Translations under genes and position numbers: made by a program
From: Acetobacteraceae bacterium
GTDB lineage: Bacteria; Pseudomonadota; Alphaproteobacteria; Zavarziniales; Zavarziniaceae
Length of the DNA stretch: 38,716 nt
NCBI GenBank assembly: GCA_947379865.1
Contig: CANCOY010000022.1
Span: forward strand, 1 to 38,716
Direction of reading: 5' to 3'
Part shown: in pieces, positions 7,776 through 15,669 of the stretch
Layout of the letters: each line of letters starts with the position of its first letter
Numbering within the stretch: position 1 is the first letter of the stretch
Notes under the pieces: generated by a model
Database searches by the model: none
Seen by the model: the letters and a program-made list of their open reading frames with translations, nothing else
Told to the model about the DNA's origin: nothing

Positions 7776-8856
7776 GCTGGCCAAGTGCCAGCGAGGCGGT
7801 CAGGCCCGGGCTTTCGATGCCGAACAGATTGACCAGCCCGGGAAGGCCATGGACGGCCGGGCCATCAACGCGGAAGTCCGCCGGTGGCTGGCCCGGCGCC
7901 TGAAGTTTGGGCCGGATGCCGGCATAGGCAGGCGCCAGCGCCCCATCAGGCAACCCCGGCCAATAGCGCCGGATCTCGGCATAAAAGGCCTCGCCCCTGG
8001 CGGGATCGACGGCATAGTCGATTTCCTCGATCCATTCCTGGTCGGGGCCAAATTTCGCCTGCCCGCCAAGGTCCAGGGTCAGATGGGTGCCAAGGCTCGC
8101 ACTCTTGGGCACGGGATAGATCAGATGGCGGAACGGTGCCTTGCCCTGTAATGCAAAATAACACCCCCGCGACAGATACTGCCGGGGCAATCCAGACGGG
8201 TCGAGATCAGCAAGCATGGCTGCAACCGCCACGGCCCCCAACCCGGCCGCGTTGACCAGCACCCTGCAGCCAAGCCCGAACGTGCCGTCGCCCGACGTGA
8301 CATCCACGACAAAGCCGTTATGGGTCCGGTGAATGGCCGTGACGGGGGAGGAGAGGGCAAGGGCCCCACCCGCCGCTTCCAGGTCGCCCAGCAGGCTGAG
8401 CATGAGGCCATGGGAGTCAATGATGCCGGTGGAGGGCGACAATAGTGCTGCCGTGCAGGCAAGTTCTGGCTCAAGACGTCGGGCGTCTGCTGGCGAGATA
8501 GAAACAAGGTCAGTTACGCCATTGGCCTGGCCAGCGGCAAGAATGTCCGCCAACTGAGCAGCCTCGGCCGCGTCGGTGGCGACGATCAATTTGCCGAGGC
8601 GCGCATGGCCCACGCCATGGCTGGCGCAATAATCATAGAGAAGGGCGCGGCCAGCGACGCAGAGCCGGGCCTTCAGGCTGCCGGGTGGGTAATAGATCCC
8701 GGCGTGGATGACTTCGGAATTGCGTGAAGAGGTGCCCGTGCCAAAGGCCTGTGCAGCCTCAAGCACAATGACCTCCTGGCCCGAGAGCGCCAGCGCCCGC
8801 CCAACGGCAAGGCCCACCACCCCGGCGCCTATGACCACCGCATCAACCGTCTCCAT
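7750..8856 (-). CDS. L-2-hydroxyglutarate dehydrogenase-like FAD oxidoreductase (LhgO family)
   Basis: This 368-residue DAO-fold flavoprotein starts METVDAVVIGAGVVGLAVGRALA. It carries the family segment SSRNSEVIHAGIYYPPGSLKA (about 43-63), DSHGLMLSLL, a YLSRGCYFAL strand, HLTLDLGG and the C-terminal FAD loop LFGIESPGLTASLALG. These match the L-2-hydroxyglutarate oxidase/dehydrogenase family closely in order and length. Members oxidise L-2-hydroxyglutarate to 2-oxoglutarate, usually delivering electrons to quinone. It is the first gene of a minus-strand unit with the GlpA-like, Pyr_redox and kinase genes, so its true substrate here may be a different 2-hydroxy acid. The ATG at 8856 lies in a divergent promoter region facing the J-domain gene. 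Confidence 0.82.
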   Translation of the reverse strand: METVDAVVIGAGVVGLAVGRALALSGQEVIVLEAAQAFGTGTSSRNSEVIHAGIYYPPGSLKARLCVAGRALLYDYCASHGVGHARLGKLIVATDAAEAAQLADILAAGQANGVTDLVSISPADARRLEPELACTAALLSPSTGIIDSHGLMLSLLGDLEAAGGALALSSPVTAIHRTHNGFVVDVTSGDGTFGLGCRVLVNAAGLGAVAVAAMLADLDPSGLPRQYLSRGCYFALQGKAPFRHLIYPVPKSASLGTHLTLDLGGQAKFGPDQEWIEEIDYAVDPARGEAFYAEIRRYWPGLPDGALAPAYAGIRPKLQAPGQPPADFRVDGPAVHGLPGLVNLFGIESPGLTASLALGQHVLSTLAG

Positions 8857-9155
8857 GGTTGGAATGATGCGTGGCCGGGCGAAGACTGTCCATCGGCGGG
8901 GCCGCCACTTTGCCGTGATGGGACAATTTGGCTAGGCCTCTTGAAGCGCGTTTGAACAGGGGCAATGTTCTTGCGTGCCGGGGGCGGTCCGCCCCCACGG
9001 AGATAGACCATGACCGGCAGGTGCCGGGACGGAACCCACCTTTTTCAGGACGGCTGTCTGTCGGACACTCCCTTGTTGATTTGCGCCGTTCCAGCCCCGG
9101 TGGTTATTGGGGGCGGCGCCTGTTTGCGCCCGATCTCTGGGAGTTTGCCGGGTCC
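8857..9155. promoter_or_regulatory. Divergent intergenic region, LhgO-like / J-domain genes
   Basis: These 299 bases separate two divergently transcribed genes and should hold both promoters, but no convincing -35/-10 pair stands out. The region holds two GC-rich palindromes: 8980-8996 (GGGGGCGG, T, CCGCCCCC) and 9014-9027 (CCGGCA, GG, TGCCGG). A 50-codon open frame at 9009-9161, with its own ribosome site, overlaps the J-domain start. The palindromes could be operators or RNA hairpins; neither is followed by a T tract. Confidence 0.45.
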
Positions 9156-9161
9156 ATGGTG
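9009..9161 (+). CDS. Possible 50-codon leader ORF upstream of the J-domain gene
   Basis: ATG at 9009 is preceded by GGAG with a 7-base spacing. It opens a 50-codon frame rich in Cys, Gly and Pro whose TGA (9159-9161) overlaps the start of the J-domain gene (ATG at 9156) in the arrangement ATGGTGA. The peptide has no recognisable domain. Overlap of this kind is compatible with translational coupling, but the frame could also be chance in GC-rich DNA. Confidence 0.25.
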
Positions 9162-9926
9162 ATTGTCTGGTTTATGCTGGGTTTTGTCGGCCTGCTTCTG
9201 TTTATCGGCCTTTTCCAGCTCTTCAGGTCTGTAGACAGGAGCAAGCTTGCGACCGGTCTTCGCTGGACCGTGGCTGCTACCCTTCTGGCCATATCGATAG
9301 CTTTTGCCCTTTCCGGCAATGTCCTGCCGGCGATTTGTCTTGTTCCGGTGGCGGTCTGGCTGGTGGGGCGCCTGCCGCTGACACTGGCGCGGCGCCTTGC
9401 CGTATTTGTTGGCGGCAGGGGCTCTGAAACCGATGCAGAGCCCGTCGTCAACCCCATATCAATCGTCGAGACATCCCATCTGCAGATGCGCGTCGACCGT
9501 GAACATGGTCCCATCGCCGGCTCGGTTGTGGATGGGCGCTTTGGCGGTCGCACCCTCGCCGAGATGAATCCGGATGAGTGGCTGCTCCTTCTGGCGGACC
9601 TGCGCGATACCGACCTGGCCGGCGCGAGGCTGCTTGAGGCATGGGTTGAACGAGCCATCGGTCCCGGCTGGCGCCAGCGGGCGGCCGATGGCGCAGATAC
9701 AGCACGGACCTCTTCGCGGCAGATGTCCGCCCATGAAGGTCCGATGACGCCAGAGGACGCCTTTGCGGTGCTTGGCCTCAAGGCTGGCGCCGAGGATCAG
9801 GAAGTGCGCGAGGCCCATCGGCGCCTCATGCGCCAGGCGCATCCGGACGCCGGCGGCTCCGACGTTCGCGCCGCCCGCCTTAATGTTGCCAAAGACCTCC
9901 TGCTTAAAGAGCGGGACGGGCGATGA
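9156..9926 (+). CDS. Membrane-anchored DnaJ-domain protein
   Basis: From the ATG at 9156 the product is 256 residues. Hydrophobic segments lie at about 2-22 and 36-70, followed by a cytoplasmic region. A C-terminal J domain (about 197-253) contains the HPD tripeptide at 229-231 (RQAHPDAGGSD), which stimulates DnaK ATPase activity. The layout, N-terminal membrane anchor and C-terminal short J domain, resembles alphaproteobacterial relatives of the mitochondrial import co-chaperones Pam18/Tim14 and MCJ. The open frame extends upstream to 8928, but that part has no transmembrane or conserved features, so the later ATG is favoured. It may recruit DnaK to the inner membrane; the client is unknown. 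A 9-bp inverted repeat follows the gene. Confidence 0.8.
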   Translation: MVIVWFMLGFVGLLLFIGLFQLFRSVDRSKLATGLRWTVAATLLAISIAFALSGNVLPAICLVPVAVWLVGRLPLTLARRLAVFVGGRGSETDAEPVVNPISIVETSHLQMRVDREHGPIAGSVVDGRFGGRTLAEMNPDEWLLLLADLRDTDLAGARLLEAWVERAIGPGWRQRAADGADTARTSSRQMSAHEGPMTPEDAFAVLGLKAGAEDQEVREAHRRLMRQAHPDAGGSDVRAARLNVAKDLLLKERDGR

Positions 9927-9976
9927 CCTCTGCTATTTATGGCCCGGTTGAAAGCCCGCACGCTTCATGTCACCAC

Positions 9977-10007
9977 TTTCTCCGGATTCCCGGCGCCGCC
10001 GGAGAAA
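9977..10007. repeat. Inverted repeat between J-domain gene and galU
   Basis: Perfect 9-bp arms, TTTCTCCGG (9977-9985) and CCGGAGAAA (9999-10007), flank a 13-base GC-rich spacer. It lies 50 bases after the J-domain stop and 67 bases before galU. No T tract follows on the plus strand, so it is a weak terminator candidate. It could also be an operator or leader hairpin for the galU unit. Confidence 0.5.
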
Positions 10008-10073
10008 TCCGCCGAACCCATCGGCCAACCTCAGGGCGCCTCCCTTCCGACACCTGGATATCGGTGACATTCG

Positions 10074-10946
10074 ATGACTAAGAAGCTGCGCAAGGCCGTC
10101 TTTCCCGTGGGCGGTCTCGGCACCCGGTCGCTTCCGGCCACCAAGGCCATCCCCAAGGAAATGCTGACCATCGTGGACAAGCCGCTGATCCAGTATGCGC
10201 TGGAAGAAGCGCGTGCCGCCGGCATAGAGCAGTTCATCTTCGTAACCTCCCGTGGCAAGTCGACCATGGAGGATCATTTCGACGTCTCCTACGAGCTTGA
10301 GGCGACGCTTGCGGCGCGCAACAAGAAGGCGGAGCTGGAAGCCCTGCGGCAGTGGCTGCCCTCCATCGGCCAGGTCGTCTACACGCGCCAGCAGGAGCCG
10401 CTGGGCCTCGGCCACGCCGTGCTCTGCGCCGCCCAGATCGTGGGGGACGAGCCCTTTGCGGTGCTGCTGCCGGACGACATCGTGCTGTCGGAAAAGCCGT
10501 GCCTTGCCCAGATGGCCGAGGCCTATGCCGACGTTGGCGGCAATCTGATTGCTGTCATGGACGTGCCGCGCGAGCAGACCAACAAATATGGGATCGTGGC
10601 ACCCGGTGCCACCGATGGCCGCCTGACCGAGGTCAAGGGCCTGGTCGAGAAGCCCAAGCCCGAGGATGCGCCCTCCACCCTCTCGGTGATCGGCCGCTAC
10701 ATCATCCAGCCAGAGGTCTTTGGCTATCTCAACCGGCGCGAGCGCGGCGCCGGCAACGAAATCCAACTCACAGACAGTCTGGCAAGGCTGATTGGCGAAC
10801 AGCCCTTTCACGGTTTCCGCTATGACGGCACCCGGTATGACTGCGGCGACAAGTCGGGCTTCCTTGCCGCCAACATCGCCTTTGGCCTGGCGCGGCCAGA
10901 TGTGGGACCAGGGCTTGCCGACTTCATCCGTGGCCTGAAACTCTAA
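10074..10946 (+). CDS. galU: UTP--glucose-1-phosphate uridylyltransferase
   Basis: This 290-residue cytoplasmic enzyme makes UDP-glucose from UTP and glucose-1-phosphate. The N-terminal nucleotide-binding signature (KAVFPVGGLGTRSLPATKAIPKEML, about 5-29) is complete. It also shows VDKPLIQYALEEA, FVTSRGK, LGLGHAVLCA, LLPDDIV, KGLVEKPKP, GRYIIQPEVF and the GTRYDCGDKSGFL tail typical of GalU. Length and order match the family. It is followed after 14 bases by a phosphohexomutase gene, which would supply glucose-1-phosphate, so the pair makes UDP-glucose for polysaccharide or lipopolysaccharide synthesis. The ATG at 10074 has GGTGA nearby. Confidence 0.95.
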   Translation: MTKKLRKAVFPVGGLGTRSLPATKAIPKEMLTIVDKPLIQYALEEARAAGIEQFIFVTSRGKSTMEDHFDVSYELEATLAARNKKAELEALRQWLPSIGQVVYTRQQEPLGLGHAVLCAAQIVGDEPFAVLLPDDIVLSEKPCLAQMAEAYADVGGNLIAVMDVPREQTNKYGIVAPGATDGRLTEVKGLVEKPKPEDAPSTLSVIGRYIIQPEVFGYLNRRERGAGNEIQLTDSLARLIGEQPFHGFRYDGTRYDCGDKSGFLAANIAFGLARPDVGPGLADFIRGLKL

Positions 10947-10960
10947 GGCGGAGACCGAAC

Positions 10961-12370
10961 ATGACGAACGCGCCGCATCAGTTCCATGGCAGCGTGCTCC
11001 GCGAATACGACATTCGCGGCATCATCGACGAGACCCTGCGCGAGGCCGATGCTTATGCAATCGGTCGCGCCTTTGCCACAATGGTCGGCCGCGAAAGCGG
11101 CAAGGCAGGCCCCCATGTCTGTGTCGGTTACGACGGCCGCCTGTCGTCACCCATGCTGGAGGCTGCCATCGTCCGTGGACTGATGGATGCGGGTGCCAGG
11201 GTCGAGCGTGTGGGGCTGGGGCCAACCCCCATGCTCTATTACGCGACGGTATCGCGCGGCGCCGACGGTGGCCTGATGATCACCGGCTCGCACAATCCGC
11301 CAAATCATAACGGCTTCAAGATGATGATCGGCAAGAAGCCGTTCTATGGCGCGCAGATCCAGGCGCTGGGGCAGCTGGCGGCGGCGGGTGACTGGGCAAG
11401 TGGCACGGGCTCGTCGGTGGAAGTCTCCATCCTTGACGAATATGTCGAGCGGGTCGCGTCCGACCGCACAGAGACGCCGATGAATGTCGCCTGGGATGCA
11501 GGAAACGGGGCGGCGGGCGAGGCCATGCAGCGCCTGGTGGCAAAGCTGCCGGGCCGCCATGTGATGTTGTTCGAGACCATCGACGGCACCTTCCCCAACC
11601 ATCACCCCGACCCGACCGAGGCCAAAAATCTGGTGGACCTGCAGCGTGTTGTGCGGGAACAGAAGCTGGACCTTGGCATTGCCTTTGATGGCGATGGTGA
11701 CCGCATTGGTGCCATCGACGCCGAGGGCCGTATTGTCTGGGGCGATCAACTGCTGGCGATCCTCGCCCGCGAAGTGCTGGCACGCCTGCCCGGCTCCACC
11801 ATCATTGCCGACGTCAAGGCCAGCCAGGTGCTGTTCGACGATGTGGCCGCCCATGGCGGCAAGCCCTTGATGTGGAAAACCGGCCATTCCCTGATCAAGA
11901 CAAAAATGGCCGAAACCGGCTCGCCGCTGGCCGGCGAAATGTCGGGCCATGTGTTTTTTGCCGATGGCTATTATGGCTTCGATGACGCGCTTTATGCGGC
12001 CGTTCGCCTGCTCAAGGCCGTGGCGCTTCAGGGGGGCAGCCTGGCCCGCCTCAAGGATGCCCTGCCGCCCATGGTGAACACGCCCGAGATGCGCTTTGAC
12101 TGCGCCGAGGAGCGCAAGTTCCATGTGGTGGACGAGGTCAAGGCGCGGCTGGCGGCAGCAGGGGCAAATGTCCAGGCTATCGACGGCGTCCGGGTGAACA
12201 CGCCTGATGGTTGGTGGCTGCTGCGCGCGTCCAACACCCAGGCGGTGCTGGTTGCCCGGGCCGAGGGCAAGGATGCGGCGGCGGTTGAACGACTGACGGC
12301 AGCGCTGGCCGGCCAACTTGCCCAGAGCGGCGTTGAACTGCCCAAGGACCCCACATCGGGTGGTCATTGA
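10961..12370 (+). CDS. Phosphomannomutase/phosphoglucomutase
   Basis: This 469-residue enzyme of the alpha-D-phosphohexomutase family interconverts hexose 6-phosphates and 1-phosphates. Key motifs are the N-terminal REYDIRGI, the phosphoserine loop TGSHNPPNHNGFK (serine near residue 109), the metal-binding loop FDGDGDRIG near 241-249, the sugar-specificity loop GEMSGHVFF near 325-333 (the GEXSGH type of dual PMM/PGM enzymes such as AlgC) and the phosphate-binding LLRASNTQ near 422-429. It directly follows galU and probably feeds it glucose-1-phosphate. Its stop codon overlaps the TTG start of the next gene. Confidence 0.9.
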   Translation: MTNAPHQFHGSVLREYDIRGIIDETLREADAYAIGRAFATMVGRESGKAGPHVCVGYDGRLSSPMLEAAIVRGLMDAGARVERVGLGPTPMLYYATVSRGADGGLMITGSHNPPNHNGFKMMIGKKPFYGAQIQALGQLAAAGDWASGTGSSVEVSILDEYVERVASDRTETPMNVAWDAGNGAAGEAMQRLVAKLPGRHVMLFETIDGTFPNHHPDPTEAKNLVDLQRVVREQKLDLGIAFDGDGDRIGAIDAEGRIVWGDQLLAILAREVLARLPGSTIIADVKASQVLFDDVAAHGGKPLMWKTGHSLIKTKMAETGSPLAGEMSGHVFFADGYYGFDDALYAAVRLLKAVALQGGSLARLKDALPPMVNTPEMRFDCAEERKFHVVDEVKARLAAAGANVQAIDGVRVNTPDGWWLLRASNTQAVLVARAEGKDAAAVERLTAALAGQLAQSGVELPKDPTSGGH

Positions 12371-13305
12371 GCACCGCACCGGGCCAACCGGGCGTGATGC
12401 CGCACCTCGTCTTTTCGGAAGAGGTGGCGGCGGCGCGCGCCCGGGGGGGACCGGTGGTCGCCCTTGAATCCAGCATCATCGTCCAGGGGTTTCCCCGTCC
12501 GGACAATCTGGAACTGGGCGTGGCTCTGGCGGCGGCCGTGCGTGCCGCAGGTGCCACGCCGGCCATACTCGCCGTGCTGGACGGCCAGATCCACGTGGGC
12601 CTGAATGCTGTCGACCTGGAACGACTGGCCAGCACCGATGGGATCATCAAGGCGGCGGCCCGCGACCTTGGCCCCCTGATCGCCCGGGGCGGCAGCGGGG
12701 CAACCACGGTTGCCGCAAGCCTGGCGATTGCCCAGGCCGCTGGCATCCAGGTTTTTGCCACCGGGGGAATTGGCGGCGTCCACCCCGACCATGGCGGCCC
12801 GCCCGACATCTCGGCGGATCTCGTCGCCCTGTCCCGGACGCCTTTGGTGGTTGTCAGCGCCGGGGCAAAATCAATTCTGGATCTGCCGGCCACGCTGGAA
12901 GCACTGGATAGTCTTGGTGTCCCGGTGGTTGGTTTCGGGACGGACATCTTCCCGGCGTTCTTCACCGCAGACAGTGGATTGCCGGTGCCCATGCGGCTCG
13001 ACCATGTGGCAGAGGTGGCCCGGGCTTTTTCCGTTCACTGCGGGCTTGGCCTGCAATCAGCCATGCTGGTTGCCAACCCGCCGCCAGCAGCGGCAGCGCT
13101 TGACCGGGGGGAAGTGGATGCCCTTGTGGCCCAGGCGGGGGAAGAGGCGCGTCGGTCCGGTATCACCGGACCTGGCCTGACGCCCTATCTGCTGGCTGCG
13201 CTGGACCGCCTGTCAGGCGGGAGGACCCGGGTTGCAAACCGGGCGCTGGCGCTTGCAAACGCCGAACTGGCTGCACTAATCGCCGTGGCCCTGCTGCCCG
13301 GCTAA
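12367..13305 (+). CDS. psuG: Pseudouridine-5'-phosphate glycosidase
   Basis: This 312-residue protein matches E. coli PsuG in length and motifs. The catalytic set E, K, D, K appears as VALESSII (E34), IIKAAARDL (K95), PDISADL (D147) and SAGAKSIL (K168), with FATGGIGGVH between and a conserved Asn-containing C-terminal helix (RVANRALALANAEL). PsuG splits pseudouridine 5'-phosphate reversibly into uracil and ribose 5-phosphate using Mn2+. The start is uncertain: TTG 12367 overlaps the previous gene's stop (ATTGA) and has GGGTGG close upstream, while ATG 12397 would remove ten unconserved residues. The usual partner kinase psuK is not in the window. The gene is the third member of the galU unit. 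Confidence 0.9.
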   Translation: MSTAPGQPGVMPHLVFSEEVAAARARGGPVVALESSIIVQGFPRPDNLELGVALAAAVRAAGATPAILAVLDGQIHVGLNAVDLERLASTDGIIKAAARDLGPLIARGGSGATTVAASLAIAQAAGIQVFATGGIGGVHPDHGGPPDISADLVALSRTPLVVVSAGAKSILDLPATLEALDSLGVPVVGFGTDIFPAFFTADSGLPVPMRLDHVAEVARAFSVHCGLGLQSAMLVANPPPAAAALDRGEVDALVAQAGEEARRSGITGPGLTPYLLAALDRLSGGRTRVANRALALANAELAALIAVALLPG

Positions 13306-13329
13306 GGGGCTGGATTGGCCCTCAGCGGT

Positions 13330-14580
13330 TCAGCGCGCGGCGACCTTGTCCTTTGGGGGCATTAGCACGCAGGAAAGCCGGGCTTTTGCCAGCGTCTGGC
13401 AGGCATCGCGGGCGCGTGCCTCGGTCAGGCCAAGAAGCTGGGCGCGGAACAATTTGCCTGAGCCAACGACCTGGGGCAGGGAGCCCTTGAGTGGGCCTGG
13501 CGCCTTGGCCGTGACCTGGCGCAGATGGGCAAGGGCGGGGGCGCGTTTGCTGAAGGCGCCAACCTGCACGCCCCATTTGGAACTGTGCTTGAGCGAAGCC
13601 GTCTTTGCCCCGGGCGAAGGCTCGTCTTCCTGGTCACCCTGGGCGACGCTCAACGGCTGTGGCATGGGGGTGGCAGCGGTCTGCTCAGCCGGGCTGGTGT
13701 CCCCATCTGCACGCGGCCTTGCCTTGGCCGATGCCACGGTCATCCCGCTGCCTTGCAGGTCAGCAAAGGCATTGTCCAGCATGGCCATCATCCGGGCGTC
13801 GCGCGCGGGGCCACTGGAGCCACCGAAAACAACGCCAATCACGTGATGATCGCCACGGCGGACCGAGGCAACCAGATTGAAACCGGAAGCCGACGTATAG
13901 CCCGTCTTGATGCCATCCGTGCCCTGGTAGCGGGTGAGGAGGTGATTGTGGTTCTTGATCGCCTGGCCGCGATAAACGAACTTCTTGGTGGAAAAATAGG
14001 GATAATAGCGCGGATGATCGCGCATCAGGGCCAGACCAAGGGTTGCCATGTCGCGGGCCGTGGTGCGCTGGTCGGGATCCGGCAGGCCGGAGGCGTTCTG
14101 GAATTCGGTCCGGCTCATGCCGATGGCATGCGCCCGCTCGGTCATCTTTTTGGCGAAGGCGTCTTCACTGCCGCCAAGGGCTTCGGCCAGAACGACGGCC
14201 GCGTCATTGGCAGAGCGGGTGACAAGGCCAAGAATCGCCTGTTCGGCGGGGATGGTCGCACCGGCCTTGAGGCCAAGCTTTGAGGGTGACTGGGCCTGGG
14301 CCCTGGCGGACACGGGGAGCGGCTGCTGCAGCTTCAAACGGCCCGACTCCAGCGCATCAAACGCCAGATAGAGGGTCATCATCTTGGTCAGCGAGGCCGG
14401 AAACCGCTCTGCATCAGGATTGGCCTGCTGCATGATTCGGCCACTGTCGACGTCGATGACAAGGGCTGAGAATTTGTCGACCGCACCGGCAGCACTGGCT
14501 GCATTTGGCAGCATGGTGAGCAGGGGGAGGAACCCGAAAAGAGCCAGCACCCGGGTGCGCATGTTGCAAAGCTGGCCCAT
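13330..14580 (-). CDS. D-alanyl-D-alanine carboxypeptidase with SPOR domain
   Basis: From the ATG at 14580 (AGGGGGG ribosome site just upstream) the product is 416 residues with a signal peptide ending near AASA (30). The peptidase S11 (PBP5-like) domain carries all three active-site motifs: SLTK (63-66), SAN (123-125) and KTG (225-227). A linker rich in Ala, Pro and Gln leads to a C-terminal SPOR domain (about 335-415; KWGVQVGAF...), which binds denuded septal peptidoglycan. It trims pentapeptide stems in the periplasm and is probably targeted to the division site by SPOR. The S11+SPOR fusion is common in alphaproteobacteria. A longer frame from TTG 14598 exists but adds no signal-peptide quality. 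The gene is convergent with psuG. Confidence 0.9.
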   Translation of the reverse strand: MGQLCNMRTRVLALFGFLPLLTMLPNAASAAGAVDKFSALVIDVDSGRIMQQANPDAERFPASLTKMMTLYLAFDALESGRLKLQQPLPVSARAQAQSPSKLGLKAGATIPAEQAILGLVTRSANDAAVVLAEALGGSEDAFAKKMTERAHAIGMSRTEFQNASGLPDPDQRTTARDMATLGLALMRDHPRYYPYFSTKKFVYRGQAIKNHNHLLTRYQGTDGIKTGYTSASGFNLVASVRRGDHHVIGVVFGGSSGPARDARMMAMLDNAFADLQGSGMTVASAKARPRADGDTSPAEQTAATPMPQPLSVAQGDQEDEPSPGAKTASLKHSSKWGVQVGAFSKRAPALAHLRQVTAKAPGPLKGSLPQVVGSGKLFRAQLLGLTEARARDACQTLAKARLSCVLMPPKDKVAAR

Positions 14581-14763
14581 CGCCCCCCCTGGGTACAAAA
14601 GTTAACCGTTGCCGGAAACGTAACCAAGGGTTCCTCGTGTGTCTACGGAAATCGGCGCCCCAGCCCTTTGGTATGATTGAAAAAAAGCAACATTGCCCTT
14701 TGGTGTTTTCCAGCCCTGTCGGTGGGCTTGCCACGATATCGGTCTCGGCGGCGCGGCAGTAGA
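14581..14763. promoter_or_regulatory. Divergent region with direct repeat GCCCTTTGGT
   Basis: These 183 bases separate the carboxypeptidase gene (minus) from the lipoprotein gene (plus). They contain two copies of GCCCTTTGGTRT at 14663-14674 and 14695-14706, exactly 32 bases apart (about three helical turns), with an A-rich tract between. This spacing would put a bound regulator on one face of the helix. No known regulator motif is recognised. Confidence 0.35.
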
Positions 14764-15474
14764 ATGACCTCCATGAACAACAGCCCCTTGCGCATCACCC
14801 TTTTGGCCCTTGTGGTCGCCTCTGTCACGGGATGCACCCTGACCGGTCCGCCCTCGACCGGGCTTGGCCGGCAGCTGGGCTGGTATGCCTATCTTGGGGG
14901 GGACGACATCCGCCGCACCTGTGTGCCGGGTGCCGACGATCATATGCGATTCGTCTATCAGGCGACGTTTGCCGGTCAGGTCCGGGGGTATGAACTGGTG
15001 GTGCCGGGCGGCTCGGACACTGGGGGCCTCAGATCCCAGGCATGGGGAGCCCCGGCGCTCATGTCGTTTGGACCAGGTGGCCCCAGCCTTGGCGGCCCGG
15101 TGGAGGCACATGCGGTGGTCGAACCGGCCGAACTTTCCGCGCTGGCGGCAGCACTAGGGGAAAGTCGGTTTGACGGGGCAGCGCCGGTGGGTGCCCGGTT
15201 GCGGTCAGACCGCTATTTCTGGACGGTTGCCGCCTGCCGGAACGGCAGTTTTCACTTCAATGCCTTCCTGCTCGACCTTGACGACCCGAGGCAACCTGCC
15301 TTCGCTGCTCCCCTCTTTGCCCTTGACCGGACCGGGGTTGCCGTAAGGCCCCCGGAACCGACGGGTGGACCCCTGAGGACGCTGGATCCGGCACGGGCAT
15401 CACCGGAACGACGCGAGGATCTGAGTTTCGAGTTGCGGGTCGGGCCAGAGGGTCTTGATACCGGACCCTTTTGA
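14764..15474 (+). CDS. Putative outer-membrane or periplasmic lipoprotein, unknown function
   Basis: From ATG 14764 (or 14773) the product is about 236 residues. It opens with a basic start, a hydrophobic core and a lipobox ending VTGC (Cys 24), so it is probably processed by signal peptidase II. The mature part has no domain that I recognise. It contains a YRSDRYFWTVAACRNGSFHFNAF-like beta-rich segment near 160-180 and a Pro/Arg-rich tail. The residue after the lipobox Cys is Thr, which suggests outer-membrane sorting. It is transcribed divergently from the carboxypeptidase gene. The open frame extends upstream, but the extra part lacks signal-peptide character. Confidence 0.6.
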   Translation: MTSMNNSPLRITLLALVVASVTGCTLTGPPSTGLGRQLGWYAYLGGDDIRRTCVPGADDHMRFVYQATFAGQVRGYELVVPGGSDTGGLRSQAWGAPALMSFGPGGPSLGGPVEAHAVVEPAELSALAAALGESRFDGAAPVGARLRSDRYFWTVAACRNGSFHFNAFLLDLDDPRQPAFAAPLFALDRTGVAVRPPEPTGGPLRTLDPARASPERREDLSFELRVGPEGLDTGPF

Positions 15475-15480
15475 TCGGGG

Positions 15481-15577
15481 GCAGCGCACCGGCACCCTTT
15501 TGGTCAATGCTGCGCTGCAGCAAAAAAATGTTGACATTGGCGATCCATGGCGTATCTAGGTCATGTTGCAGCGCACC
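15481..15577 (+). promoter_or_regulatory. Phasin promoter with PhaR-like operator
   Basis: The palindrome TGCTGC-GCT-GCAGCA (15508-15522) contains CTGCGCTGCAG, an exact match to the CTGC-N3-GCAG site described for the PHB repressor PhaR in Rhodobacter. Nine bases downstream lies TTGACA (15531-15536), then 16 bases, then TATCTA (15553-15558), a good housekeeping promoter. The 10-mer GCAGCGCACC occurs on both sides of this core (15481-15490 and 15568-15577), possibly as accessory half-sites. The layout predicts repression when PhaR is free and induction when PHB granules titrate it away. Confidence 0.65.
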
Positions 15578-15669
15578 ATTTGGGGCCTGCGACAAGCCAG
15601 AGACCCGATGCAATCATTTTTCCGCGGGCCGCCATGAGCTGGCCCCGGTGGTTCCCAAGGAGCCCAACC

